Source: Ruminiclostridium sp.
GTDB lineage: Bacteria; Bacillota; Clostridia; Oscillospirales; Ruminococcaceae
DNA length: 55,042 nucleotides
NCBI GenBank assembly: GCA_017395555.1
Contig: JAFPUE010000089.1
Location: forward strand, 1 to 55,042
Reading direction: 5' to 3'
Part shown: positions 25,171 through 33,793 of the stretch, piece by piece
How the letters are laid out: the number at the start of each line of letters is the position of its first letter
Position numbering within the stretch: the stretch's first letter is position 1
Notes under the pieces: generated by a model
Told to the model about the DNA's origin: nothing
What the model saw: only the letters and a program-made list of their open reading frames with translations
Databases searched by the model: none
Program-made: the position numbers and the translations under genes

Positions 25171-25920
25171 ATGGCAGTTGTATCAATGAAACAGCTTCTT
25201 GAAGCCGGTGTTCACTTCGGACATCAGACAAGACGCTGGAACCCGAAAATGGCACCGTACATTTTCACAGAAAGAAACGGAATTTACATCATCGACCTTC
25301 AGAAGACGGTCAAGAAGCTCGACGAAGCATATAACTTCGTATTCGAGACAGCCGCTAACGGCGGAGAGATCCTCTTTGTCGGCACAAAGAAGCAGGCTGC
25401 GGATTCCATCAAGGAAGAGGCAGAGAGAGCAGGCGCACACTTCGTAAACGCAAGATGGCTCGGCGGTATGATGACCAACTTCAAGACGATACAGAACCGT
25501 ATCAAGAGACTTGAACAGCTCCACACAATGGAGACAGACGGCACATTCGATCTGCTCCCCAAGAAGGAAGTAAGCAAGCTCTCCCTCGAGATCGAAAAGC
25601 TCGAAAAGTTCCTCGGCGGTATCAAGAACATGAAGAAGCTCCCCGGTGCGCTCTTCGTTGTTGACCCTCGCAAGGAAAAGATCGCTGTTGCGGAAGCAAG
25701 AAAGCTCGGTATCCCGGTAGTTGCTATCGTTGATACGAACTGTGACCCCGACGAGATCGACTACGTTATCCCCGGAAACGACGACGCTATCCGTGCGGTA
25801 AAGCTCATCGCAGGCGCTATGGCAGACGCTATACTCGCTGCAAAGCAGGGCTCCGCGGAAGCAGAGACAGAGGATAAGGACGCGGCGGAAGAAGCTGCGG
25901 CTGAGGCTGACACTGAATAA
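25171..25920 (+). CDS. rpsB: 30S ribosomal protein S2
   Basis: A 249-residue S2, which joins the 30S head and platform and recruits S1. The start [27 protein letters not shown] is diagnostic, as are [10 protein letters not shown] and [20 protein letters not shown]. The acidic C-terminal tail is common. The start is chosen by AGGAGG 9 nt upstream. tsf follows as in most bacteria. Confidence 0.98.
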   Translation: MAVVSMKQLLEAGVHFGHQTRRWNPKMAPYIFTERNGIYIIDLQKTVKKLDEAYNFVFETAANGGEILFVGTKKQAADSIKEEAERAGAHFVNARWLGGMMTNFKTIQNRIKRLEQLHTMETDGTFDLLPKKEVSKLSLEIEKLEKFLGGIKNMKKLPGALFVVDPRKEKIAVAEARKLGIPVVAIVDTNCDPDEIDYVIPGNDDAIRAVKLIAGAMADAILAAKQGSAEAETEDKDAAEEAAAEADTE

Positions 25921-25937
25921 GAAAAGGCAGAATCAAA

Positions 25938-25964
25938 CTTCCCCGCTCAAACGGCGGGGAAGAA
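25938..25964 (+). promoter_or_regulatory. rpsB-tsf intergenic hairpin
   Basis: Stem cttccccgc/ggcggggaag without a U-tract, between rpsB and tsf. It may tune processing or read-through rather than terminate. Confidence 0.55.
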
Positions 25965-26021
25965 TTGAATAAGGCAAAATAAGATTGTAAAAAATAAAAG
26001 AAAATAAAAGGAGAAATAAAA

Positions 26022-26942
26022 ATGGCTATTTCAGCACAGGACGTAAAGCAGCTCAAGGAACTCACAAACTGCGGTATGATGGACTGCAAGCGCGCTCTTG
26101 AAGCAACAAACGGCAACGTTGAGGAAGCTGTAAAGTATCTTCGTGAGCAGGGTCTTGCAAAGCAGGCCAAGAAGGCAGGCAGAATCGCGGCAGAGGGTCT
26201 TGTTGTAGCAAAGATAGATGAAGCGAAGAAGATAGGCGTTGTAGTTGAGATCAACTCCGAGACAGACTTCGCTGCTAATTCCGACAAGTTCAAGGCATTC
26301 TGTGACACAGTTGCACAGACTATAATAGACAATGATGTTGCCGATGTTGAGGCTCTTAAGGAGACAACAGCAAGCGGCACAAGCGAGAAGATAGCTGACG
26401 TTCTCACGGACGCTGTTGCTTCTATAAGCGAGAACATTCAGATCAGACGTTTTGTAAGAATGACAGGCGACGTTTACGCTTACGTTCACAACGGCGGCGG
26501 CTCGATCATCGGTTCGCTCATCAAGCTCGAATCCGACAACGGCGCAGACGAGGCAGTGAAGACGGTTGCAAAGGATCTGCTTCTCCAGATCACAGCAAGT
26601 GCTCCGCAGTTCATTGCACAGGCAGATGTTCCCGCTTCCGTAATTGACGCGGAGAAGGAAGTTCAGCTTGAGCTCGTAAAGAAGGAAAATGCAGAGTCCA
26701 AGAAGCCGAAGCCCGAGAACGTTCTTGAAAAGATCGTTGAAGGCAGAATGAGAAAGTTCGCAGAGGAGATCTGCCTGCTCGATCAGCCTTTCGTAAAGGA
26801 TCCTTCCATCACAGTTGCGAAGTACATCGCAAACGCCGGCAAGAACATCAAGGTAATTGAGTTCGCACGTCTCGAAAAGGGCGAAGGCATCCAGAAGAGA
26901 GAAGACGACTTCGCCGCAGAAGTTGCTTCCATGGTAAAGTGA
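26022..26942 (+). CDS. tsf: Elongation factor Ts
   Basis: A 306-residue EF-Ts, the GDP/GTP exchange factor for EF-Tu. The UBA-like N-terminus reads QLKELTNCGMMDCKRALEATNGNVEEAVKYLREQG; the core contains the conserved SETDFAANSDKF. AAAAGGAG precedes the ATG. Transcribed with rpsB. Confidence 0.98.
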   Translation: MAISAQDVKQLKELTNCGMMDCKRALEATNGNVEEAVKYLREQGLAKQAKKAGRIAAEGLVVAKIDEAKKIGVVVEINSETDFAANSDKFKAFCDTVAQTIIDNDVADVEALKETTASGTSEKIADVLTDAVASISENIQIRRFVRMTGDVYAYVHNGGGSIIGSLIKLESDNGADEAVKTVAKDLLLQITASAPQFIAQADVPASVIDAEKEVQLELVKKENAESKKPKPENVLEKIVEGRMRKFAEEICLLDQPFVKDPSITVAKYIANAGKNIKVIEFARLEKGEGIQKREDDFAAEVASMVK

Positions 26943-26952
26943 GACTTTTTAA

Positions 26953-27017
26953 GAGAATTTAGAGACTGGGCGCTGCCCAGACCCGCAAGCCCTTTAAAAA
27001 GGGCTTGATCCTAAACC
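26953..27017. repeat. GC-rich intergenic repeat, copy 2
   Basis: Shorter relative of 23211-23288: tgggcgctgccca hairpin then aagccctttaaaaagggctt hairpin, then ga-cctaaacc. Confidence 0.8.
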
Positions 27018-27063
27018 TGATCCCGTAATACGGAGATTAGAAAATCACTTCACATAATAACAA

Positions 27064-27102
27064 TAACAGCTTGCTGTGAGTTTTCATAGCAAGCTGTTTT
27101 TC
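27064..27102 (+). terminator. Terminator of rpsB-tsf (copy of the hairpin repeat)
   Basis: 10-bp stem acagcttgct/agcaagctgt (27066-27097) followed by TTTTTCG. Same hairpin as in repeat copies A and B. Confidence 0.88.
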
Positions 27103-27162
27103 GTGTTTAAACTTTTTGTTCAGTCAATAGTTTGAAAAAAGTATTATAATAAAGAAACTAAA

Positions 27163-27235
27163 AATCGAATTTCGTCACGATTCAGAATTGCCTCCGAAGG
27201 AGACACCACAATTATTCATTCTTCATTATTCACTA
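27163..27235. repeat. Intergenic repeat (tcgtcacgat family), copy 2
   Basis: Related to 23424-23485 by its shared blocks; lies downstream of the same hairpin type as at the other locus. Confidence 0.65.
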
Positions 27236-27276
27236 TTTGATATTCATTCATTAAACTTTCCTCGTTCGGAGCAATC

Positions 27277-27330
27277 ACACTTTCTTTTTGGATATCATAT
27301 TATATTTCAGCGGGAAATATCGTTTCCCGC
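27277..27330 (+). promoter_or_regulatory. Possible sigma-K promoter and 5' stabilising hairpin of dpaAB
   Basis: cACa at 27276-27279 and CATATTATA (27296-27304) are 17 bp apart and fit the sigma-K pattern (AC-N17-CATAnnnTA). The predicted 5' end falls on an 8-bp hairpin gcgggaaa/tttcccgc (27310-27330). In Bacillus the spoVF (dpaAB) operon is read by mother-cell sigma-K, so the site is plausible but untested. Confidence 0.5.
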
Positions 27331-27349
27331 CGATCGGAGGAAAAACACA

Positions 27350-28201
27350 ATGAATATAAACGTCGTTTTTATAGGCGGAGATATGCGCATGATCTACGCG
27401 GCAAAGGCGCTTTCCGTGCGATCTGACTGCCGCATTTACGGATTTGGTGAGGAACATACGGAGCTGCCGCAGCATCGTAAGGGAAGTAAATACGATGTGG
27501 CAGTTCTGCCGATAATTACCGACAGTTCAGGCTTAAAGCTGATGAACGGAGAAGCGTCGGACGGTTACGGCATTGTCGCGGAGCTGTTAAATAAAGGGGG
27601 GACTGTGTTTGTCGGACGCGCCCCCGACGCGCTCAAAAGTCTCTGCGCAGCGAATCGGTTCGCGCTTTATGATTATCTCGAAAGGGAAGAGCTCGCCGTG
27701 CTAAATGCGCAGGCTACCGCAGAGGGCGCAGTGGGTATCGCTGTAACCCGGCTTCCGCGCACAATACACGGCTCCTGTGCGCTGGTCCTCGGCTTCGGCA
27801 GAATAGGCAAGCTCACGGCGCGGTATTTCTCGGCGCTCGGTGCTCGCGTCATCGTTGCCGCACGAAAAAAAGCCGATCTCGCGTGGGCGGAGGCGTGCGG
27901 ATATACTGCCGTCGGATTCGGAGATGAAAACGCCTTGTCCGGTGCTCTCGGAAAAGCGGATATTATCCTGAACACCGTTCCCGCACCGATACTTACCGGA
28001 GCAAGAGCAGCTGTGGTGCGGGAGGATGCCGTGCTCATCGAGCTTGCGTCGTCGCCGTGTACCGAAGGCGAGACGCAGTTTCGCGTAATACCCGCCGGAG
28101 GTCTCCCGGGAAAGACGGCTCCCAAAACAGCCGGGCATATCATCGCCGGAACGATCGAAAACATACTGACGGAAAGGAGTATGGAAAATGGAGGAGCTTA
28201 A
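27350..28201 (+). CDS. dpaA: Dipicolinate synthase subunit A
   Basis: A 283-residue DpaA (SpoVFA). With DpaB it converts 4-hydroxy-tetrahydrodipicolinate to dipicolinic acid in the mother cell; the product is taken up by the spore core with calcium. The N-terminal half has FIGGDMRMIYAAKAL and the C-terminal half a Rossmann NAD(P) site VLGFGRIGKLTARYF (about residue 147). CGGAGG lies 9 nt before the ATG at 27350. It overlaps dpaB by 14 nt. Confidence 0.95.
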   Translation: MNINVVFIGGDMRMIYAAKALSVRSDCRIYGFGEEHTELPQHRKGSKYDVAVLPIITDSSGLKLMNGEASDGYGIVAELLNKGGTVFVGRAPDALKSLCAANRFALYDYLEREELAVLNAQATAEGAVGIAVTRLPRTIHGSCALVLGFGRIGKLTARYFSALGARVIVAARKKADLAWAEACGYTAVGFGDENALSGALGKADIILNTVPAPILTGARAAVVREDAVLIELASSPCTEGETQFRVIPAGGLPGKTAPKTAGHIIAGTIENILTERSMENGGA

Positions 28202-28775
28202 AGGAGTAAGAGTGGGATTCGCGATGTGCGGCTCGTTCTGCACATTCTCCGAATGTTTTGCCGCGCTGAATAGACTGCTTGCGCTCGGGTGTGAAGTCGT
28301 ACCGGTAATGTCGTTCAACGCATACGACACGGATACCCGTTTCGGCAGCGCAAAAGAGCACCGCGAACGGCTCGCGCAGATGTGCGGCAGGGAAGTGATA
28401 CACACGATAGCGGATGCGGAACCGATAGGTCCGAAGGATATGACGGACGTGATGCTCGTTGCAAACTGCACGGGAAACACGCTCGCAAAGCTCGCGGCAA
28501 GCATTACGGATACCCCTGTCACTATGGCTGTCAAGAGCCACCTACGCGGCAGCAAGCCTGTGGTTCTGAACATAGCGACGAATGACGCGCTCGCGGGTTC
28601 AGCGAAAAACATTTTCTCGCTGATGAATTACAAGAATTATTATTTTGTTCCGATATCGCAGGACAATTTCAGGAAGAAACCGTTCTCTCTTATGGGTGAT
28701 TTCGGTCTGATACCCGACGCGATCGTGTCCGCGCTCGGTCACAAACAGCTCCAGCCGGTACTTGTGAGATCCTGA
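28188..28775 (+). CDS. dpaB: Dipicolinate synthase subunit B
   Basis: A 195-residue DpaB (SpoVFB), a flavoprotein-like (HFCD family) subunit of dipicolinate synthase. Conserved stretches are GVRVGFAMCGSFCTFSE at the start and NCTGNTLAKLA in the middle. The start overlaps dpaA by 14 nt and is preceded by AAAGGAG with 8-nt spacing. Strong marker that the organism makes heat-resistant endospores. Confidence 0.95.
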   Translation: MEELKGVRVGFAMCGSFCTFSECFAALNRLLALGCEVVPVMSFNAYDTDTRFGSAKEHRERLAQMCGREVIHTIADAEPIGPKDMTDVMLVANCTGNTLAKLAASITDTPVTMAVKSHLRGSKPVVLNIATNDALAGSAKNIFSLMNYKNYYFVPISQDNFRKKPFSLMGDFGLIPDAIVSALGHKQLQPVLVRS

Positions 28776-28804
28776 GCGGGCTTGAGATATACAGAGATTT
28801 TAAT

Positions 28805-28834
28805 GGGGCGCTGAGTTTTTCAGCCGCCCCTTTT
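28805..28834 (+). terminator. Terminator of dpaAB
   Basis: Hairpin ggggcg-ctga/tcag-c-cgcccc (28805-28830) followed by TTTTCTGTTTT. Confidence 0.85.
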
Positions 28835-29039
28835 CTGTTTTAATAGATCTGATACGGCAGCTGCCATTTGTACATGCAGCCTTTTTAATGTGTCCTTCCG
28901 GGTATTTTATTTATTCCATGCAGATCGTATCAAGTTTTTTTATCTCATCTTTATACTGTTTTCACATTTGTGTCTTTTTATTCACACTTTATGTGTTTAT
29001 ACTGTTTGTAATGACAGACACGCGAAAAGAGGTGAGACA

Positions 29040-29708
29040 ATGGAATTCAGACATGAGGTAAAACACGAGATCAGCTTTTCCGATATGATGATACTGCGGC
29101 ACAGGCTGCAGGCAGTCACATATCCAGATCCGCATACCATAAACGGGAAATACTTTATACGAAGTCTATATTTCGACAATCTCGCGGACAAGGCGCTGCT
29201 CGAAAAGATAAACGGCGTGAACCGGCGTGAGAAATTCCGTATAAGGTATTACAACGGCGATACCTCGGTGATACATCTTGAAAAGAAGAGCAAGATCGAC
29301 AGTCTCGGCAACAAGCAGAGCGCTCCGCTTACTGCGGAACAGGCGCAGGCGATCGTTGACGGCGATATCGACTGGATGCCGGAAAGCGAACACCGGCTGA
29401 TACGGGAACTGTACTCAAAGATGAAGATACAGGGCATAGCGCCGAAAACGATAGTTGACTACACGCGCGAGCCGTACATTTATCCGGCAGGGAATGTCCG
29501 CGTCACACTCGACTACAACGTCAGAAGCGGTATGCGATGCACGGATTTTCTGAATCCGGACTGTGTGACGGTCCCCGTTTCCGATTCCATTATACTTGAG
29601 GTGAAATGGGACGGATTCCTACCCGACATAATACGGCACGCTATGGCGCTGACGGACACACGCGAGGGTGCGTTCTCGAAATACGCGGCGTGCAGGATCT
29701 ACGGATAA
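29040..29708 (+). CDS. VTC-domain protein (polyphosphate-polymerase-like)
   Basis: A 222-residue cytoplasmic protein of the CYTH/VTC superfamily. It shows the beta-barrel pattern FRHEVKHEISFSD, YFIRSLYFDN, KFRIRYYNGD, HLEKKSKIDSLGNKQSAPLT and ILEVKWDGFLPD, with basic and acidic residues lining the tunnel as in yeast Vtc4. Bacterial VTC proteins in this cassette are annotated as polyphosphate polymerase domain proteins, but activity is unproven here. The ATG at 29040 follows GAGGTGA. It is the first gene of a VTC-DUF4956-CotH cassette. Confidence 0.87.
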   Translation: MEFRHEVKHEISFSDMMILRHRLQAVTYPDPHTINGKYFIRSLYFDNLADKALLEKINGVNRREKFRIRYYNGDTSVIHLEKKSKIDSLGNKQSAPLTAEQAQAIVDGDIDWMPESEHRLIRELYSKMKIQGIAPKTIVDYTREPYIYPAGNVRVTLDYNVRSGMRCTDFLNPDCVTVPVSDSIILEVKWDGFLPDIIRHAMALTDTREGAFSKYAACRIYG

Positions 29709-29784
29709 ATGATTAAGGCAATACCGCACAAATTCCGCCCCGGCGGTGACGAACAAAACAATTACAACAGGAGAAAAATTTACT

Positions 29785-30456
29785 ATGAATTTCAATGACA
29801 TTTTCAAATCGAGCTTTTTAGAGAACATCACAAGCGTCAGCATACTTGATATGGCGGTTGCGCTGGTACTCGCATTCGGCATAGGAATGTTCATATTCCT
29901 CGTTTACAAAAAGACATACTCCGGAGTTATGTACTCCGCAAGCTTCGGAACATCGCTTATAGCGCTCACAATGATAACTACGGTAGTTATTCTCGCGGTA
30001 ACGAGCAACGTCGTTCTTTCACTCGGTATGGTTGGTGCGCTCTCTATCGTCCGTTTCCGTACAGCGATCAAGGAACCCCTCGATATCGCGTTTTTGTTTT
30101 GGGCAATCGCGGTAGGTATAGTTCTCGCCGCGGGAATGATACCGCTCGCAGTTATCGGCAGCGTTATCATCGGCGTTATCCTGCTCGTGTTCGTAAACCG
30201 CAAGTCGCATAAGAACCCGTACATCGTGGTTATCCGCTGCGACGGACATGACAGCGAAGCAAAGGCAAAGTCGTTCCTTGACGGCAAAACCGACAGATGC
30301 GTCATCAAGAGCAAGACCGCGCAGAAGGGCTTTGTTGAGCTGAATGCAGAGATACGCCCTAAAGACGACAACACCGATTTCGTAAATGAGCTTGCGGATA
30401 TGGACGGTATCCAGAGCGCGGTGCTCGTAAGCTACAACGGCGACTACATGGGATAA
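29785..30456 (+). CDS. DUF4956 membrane protein
   Basis: A 223-residue protein with three or four N-terminal spans (LDMAVALVLAFGIGMFIFLVY and following) and the family motif SLGMVGALSIVRFRTAIKEPLDIAFLFWAIAVGI. The C-terminal 70 residues form a soluble domain. DUF4956 proteins nearly always travel with VTC and CotH genes, so a joint role at the membrane is likely; biochemical function is unknown. AGGAG lies 11 nt before the ATG at 29785. Confidence 0.87.
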   Translation: MNFNDIFKSSFLENITSVSILDMAVALVLAFGIGMFIFLVYKKTYSGVMYSASFGTSLIALTMITTVVILAVTSNVVLSLGMVGALSIVRFRTAIKEPLDIAFLFWAIAVGIVLAAGMIPLAVIGSVIIGVILLVFVNRKSHKNPYIVVIRCDGHDSEAKAKSFLDGKTDRCVIKSKTAQKGFVELNAEIRPKDDNTDFVNELADMDGIQSAVLVSYNGDYMG

Positions 30457-30466
30457 GGGTGATACG

Positions 30467-32749
30467 ATGTCTGCACACAAGGGCATAGATAAGATATGCG
30501 TGATAGTGCTGGTGCTGACGCTTGTTATTGCAGCCGTGTTCTGCAACGGACAAGCTCTCGGCATTGAAGCGGCAGCCGATCTTATCGGTTATGAGAACCG
30601 CATTTTCGACAATTCCAAGGTACACACCTTCGATATAGTTATAGACGACTGGAACGCGTTTCTGGAGACCTGCGAGAATGAAGTCTATACAAACTGCAAT
30701 GTGATCATCGACGGCGAAGCGGTGCGGAATGTCGGCATACGCGGCAAGGGCAACACCTCTCTGAGCTCCGTCAAGACCAGCGGCAGCAGCCGTTACAGCT
30801 TCAAGATCGAATTTGACCAGTACGACAGCACCAAGACATATCACGGACTTGACAAACTGTGCCTGAACAATATAATTCAGGACACAACATATATGAAGGA
30901 CTACCTCGCTTACACTCTTATGAGCGAATTCGGCGTTGACGCGCCTCTTTGCAGCTTCGCGTACATCACCGTCAATGGCGAGGACTGGGGACTTTATCTC
31001 GCGGTAGAGGCGATCGAGGATTCGTTCCTGCGCCGCAACTACGGCAATGACTACGGCGATCTTTACAAGCCCGACAGCCTGAGCTTCGGCGGCGGTGGTC
31101 CCGGAAACGGCAAGGGCTTCAATATGACCGATTTCTTCAAGGAGAACTTCGGCGGTGACGAAAGCACCGAAAACACCGACAGTACAGACAGCAGCGAAAG
31201 CGGCGGGCGGAGCGATGCCGCGCCCGATACGTCCGGAAATACAAGCGGCGGTATGCCGAACTTCGGCGGAAATATGCCGGATTTCGGAAGCGGTGAAATG
31301 CCCGATTTCGGTAATATGCCCGGCTTTGGCAGTGAGTCCACCGACACGGAAAACGACGGCAACTCGTCCGACAGCAAAAGACCGGAGCGCGGCGGCAACG
31401 GCGGCGGGTTCGGCGGATTTGGCGGCTTCGGTATGGGCAGCGACGATGTTAAGCTGAAATATATCGACGACGACTCTGACAGCTATTCAAATATTTTTGA
31501 CAGCGCAAAGACCGATGTTACAAAAGCGGACAAGAACCGTCTGATAAACGCGCTCAAAAATCTAACCGATCAGACCGATCTCGAAAACACCGTCGATGTT
31601 GACGAAGTGATAAGATATTTTGTTGTGCATTGCTTCCTCTGCAACGGCGACAGCTACACGGGCTCGATGATACACAACTATTATCTCTACGAGGACGAGG
31701 GAAAGCTTTCGATGATACCGTGGGACTACAATCTCGCTTACGGTACGTTCCTGGGCTCGGACGCGTCCGGTACGGTAAATACCCCGATAGACACGCCCGT
31801 TTCCGGCGGTATGAGTGACCGCCCGATGATCTCGTGGATATTTGACAGCGAAGAATACACCGAGCTGTATCATCAGCTTTACAATGAGTTCCTGAACAGC
31901 TTCGATTTTGCGAAGATGATAGACGATACCGCTGCACTTATCGACAGCTATGTGCAGAAGGACCCGACAAAATTCTGCACCTACGAGGAACATCTGAAAG
32001 GTGTGGAGGCGATGAAGTCGTACTGCACACTGCGCGCCGAGAGCGTCAAGGGTCAGCTTGACGGCACTATCCCCTCGACTACGGAGGGTCAGCAGGCGGA
32101 CAGCTCCGCACTTATCGACACGGGCGATCTCACGCTCTCCGACATGGGCTCCATGGGCGGAGGCGGTGGCGGCGGATTCGGTGGATTCGGACGCGGCGGT
32201 GAAAGCGGAGATTCCGGTGACCGCAAGGGCAGCAGATCTTCAAGGGGCAGCCGCACCTCTGCCGACACTGCAACTGACAGCGAGAACAGCGAAAGTGACA
32301 GCGGCGAAGGCTCCGGAAACACGGAGACTTCGGAGCCTGCCGACGGCAATATGCCGGATGGCTTCGATCCGTCGAAGATGTCCGGCGGTGAAATGCCCGA
32401 AGGATTCGATCCGTCGAAGATGTCCGGCGGAAATATGCCGGAAGGTTTCGATCCGTCGAAGATGTCCGGTGGTGAAATGCCCGAAGGCTTTGATCCGTCA
32501 AAGATGTTCGGCGGCGGTATGCCGGGCGGATCCGGTGACAGCACCGGGGCAACGGAAACCGACACACAAAGCGGCAATGCAGCGCCCTCGGACAAAACCG
32601 GCAGCAGCGACAGCCGCCCGCAGATGAACAACTTCCCGCAGATGAGCGGATTTGGAAGCAAAAGTGACACAATGGCATATATACTGCTCGGAGGTTCGGC
32701 GCTGTTCCTGCTCCTCGGAATAATATTTGCGGCAGTGTTCAAAAAATAA
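30467..32749 (+). CDS. CotH-family protein kinase-like surface protein with MPEGFDPSKMSGG repeats
   Basis: A 760-residue protein, 10 nt after the DUF4956 gene. An N-terminal signal anchor (residues 12-30) precedes the split CotH fold: GIRGKGNTS and YSFKIEFDQYD (about 95-125), EAIEDSFLRRNYGNDYGDLYK (about 185-205) and MIPWDYNLAYG (about 415), which are the atypical-kinase motifs of spore-coat CotH. Gly/Asn/Met/Phe-rich low-complexity sequence (about 215-325) interrupts the fold. Residues about 626-685 contain four 14-residue repeats of the MPEGFDPSKMSGG type, and a membrane span lies at 733-759 with a short KK tail. CotH phosphorylates coat proteins in Bacillus; in gut Clostridia this version is usually not a coat protein, so its target is open. 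Confidence 0.85.
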   Translation: MSAHKGIDKICVIVLVLTLVIAAVFCNGQALGIEAAADLIGYENRIFDNSKVHTFDIVIDDWNAFLETCENEVYTNCNVIIDGEAVRNVGIRGKGNTSLSSVKTSGSSRYSFKIEFDQYDSTKTYHGLDKLCLNNIIQDTTYMKDYLAYTLMSEFGVDAPLCSFAYITVNGEDWGLYLAVEAIEDSFLRRNYGNDYGDLYKPDSLSFGGGGPGNGKGFNMTDFFKENFGGDESTENTDSTDSSESGGRSDAAPDTSGNTSGGMPNFGGNMPDFGSGEMPDFGNMPGFGSESTDTENDGNSSDSKRPERGGNGGGFGGFGGFGMGSDDVKLKYIDDDSDSYSNIFDSAKTDVTKADKNRLINALKNLTDQTDLENTVDVDEVIRYFVVHCFLCNGDSYTGSMIHNYYLYEDEGKLSMIPWDYNLAYGTFLGSDASGTVNTPIDTPVSGGMSDRPMISWIFDSEEYTELYHQLYNEFLNSFDFAKMIDDTAALIDSYVQKDPTKFCTYEEHLKGVEAMKSYCTLRAESVKGQLDGTIPSTTEGQQADSSALIDTGDLTLSDMGSMGGGGGGGFGGFGRGGESGDSGDRKGSRSSRGSRTSADTATDSENSESDSGEGSGNTETSEPADGNMPDGFDPSKMSGGEMPEGFDPSKMSGGNMPEGFDPSKMSGGEMPEGFDPSKMFGGGMPGGSGDSTGATETDTQSGNAAPSDKTGSSDSRPQMNNFPQMSGFGSKSDTMAYILLGGSALFLLLGIIFAAVFKK

Positions 32750-32755
32750 AAAGTT

Positions 32756-32794
32756 AAGCTGTGAGCGGCTCGGATAGCTGCCCACAGCTTTTTT
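32756..32794 (+). terminator. Terminator of the VTC-DUF4956-CotH cassette
   Basis: Stem aagctgtg/cacagctt enclosing an inner agc/gct part (32756-32790), then a T-run. An A-rich flank on the left lets it also serve the convergent ankyrin gene. Confidence 0.8.
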
Positions 32795-32834
32795 GTGTTG
32801 TTTTGTCTCCCGAAGACCGGAAACGCGATTGATA

Positions 32835-33749
32835 TCACTTTTTTGTTTCTTCACGAACCGCCGTCGCTACCGGTTCCATATCGTAATAATTGATATAGTC
32901 CCACACGTCCTGCCCGAAATTATCCTTATGCGTGTAGTCTATACCGTTATGGATAAGTATCCGGGCTATCTCGCCCGCCTTCTCTCCTTTGTACGATCTT
33001 GCGGCGTAGAACAGAGCGCTGCACCCGTTGAAATCCACCGCGTTCACATCGGCTCCGCGCTCAATGAGCAGCTTTACGGTCTCCACTCTGCCGGCAGAAG
33101 CTGCGGACATGAGCGGTGTCCAGCCGCAGTAATCAGTGTTCTTGAAACTATCCGGTTCGTAGCTGCCGTAATGCCCGCTGTAATTCGCCTTGTGATTGTA
33201 TGCACGCCATTCGATATCCGCGCCGTTGTCGAGAAGGAAGGTTATGTTCCGAAGCCACGCCTCGTCCTCCATGCTCTGTTCCCTGCCGCACATCTCATGC
33301 AGCATAGAGCGTTCGCCCTCGGGAACGCTTTCCCACGAAGGCTCGTTGGTTCGCGGTGCGCTGTCCGGAGAAGCGCCCTCGTCTATCATAGCCTGTGCCG
33401 CCTTGTAATCCTTGTCCATGATGCAGGCGAAAAGATTGCGGTTTTCCTCGTATTCGCGGCGGGCTTCAACACCCTTGATCGAGGATATGATTATCAGCGC
33501 CGCAAATGCACCGTATATCACAAGCGAGATAGTCAGCAGCACCTTCGGAGCTTTTTTCGCCTTGTACGGAGCAACGGGTCCGGGTTGTGCCGCCGCCCAC
33601 TGCTCATATTCATGGCGTTTGTGAATATCGCGCACCAGACCGATGATTCCGCATATCAGCAGAACAAAAGCCGTCAGCAGTATCACACCCGCGATGGCGA
33701 GTATGATCACAAGAACTACTCCGGCTATTGCCATTCCCATAAAAGCCAA
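32835..33749 (-). CDS. Membrane protein with ankyrin repeats
   Basis: A 304-residue protein. Two hydrophobic spans (about residues 5-38 and 70-90) are separated by a short charged loop. Residues about 105-300 carry ankyrin repeats: TPLMSAASAGRVETVKLLIERGADVNAVDFNGCSALFYAA is clear, with more degenerate units before (LLDNGADIEW) and after (ILIHNGIDYTHKDNFG). Ankyrin units act in protein binding; the partner is unknown. The start may be TTG at 33749 (8 nt after AAGGAA) or ATG at 33740. It starts 44 nt after the papain-like protease with no terminator between, so may belong to that operon. Confidence 0.8.
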   Translation of the reverse strand: MAFMGMAIAGVVLVIILAIAGVILLTAFVLLICGIIGLVRDIHKRHEYEQWAAAQPGPVAPYKAKKAPKVLLTISLVIYGAFAALIIISSIKGVEARREYEENRNLFACIMDKDYKAAQAMIDEGASPDSAPRTNEPSWESVPEGERSMLHEMCGREQSMEDEAWLRNITFLLDNGADIEWRAYNHKANYSGHYGSYEPDSFKNTDYCGWTPLMSAASAGRVETVKLLIERGADVNAVDFNGCSALFYAARSYKGEKAGEIARILIHNGIDYTHKDNFGQDVWDYINYYDMEPVATAVREETKK

Positions 33750-33793
33750 ACGATCACTTCCTTATATTATCGAATTTTATCTGATCGGGCAAC

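Larger units (their letters stand above)
26943..27349. other. 407-bp intergenic region tsf-dpaA (repeats, terminator, sporulation-type promoter)
   Basis: No gene. From left to right: GC-rich repeat copy 2 (26953-27017), the hairpin-type repeat/terminator (27064-27100), the tcgtcacgat repeat copy 2 (27163-27235), a possible sigma-K promoter (27277-27304) and a leader hairpin (27310-27330). Confidence 0.8.

Noticed and set aside
32346..32520. 42-bp repeats in cotH considered as a minisatellite or recombination site
   Set aside because: They encode a regular 14-residue protein repeat in frame within a clear gene.
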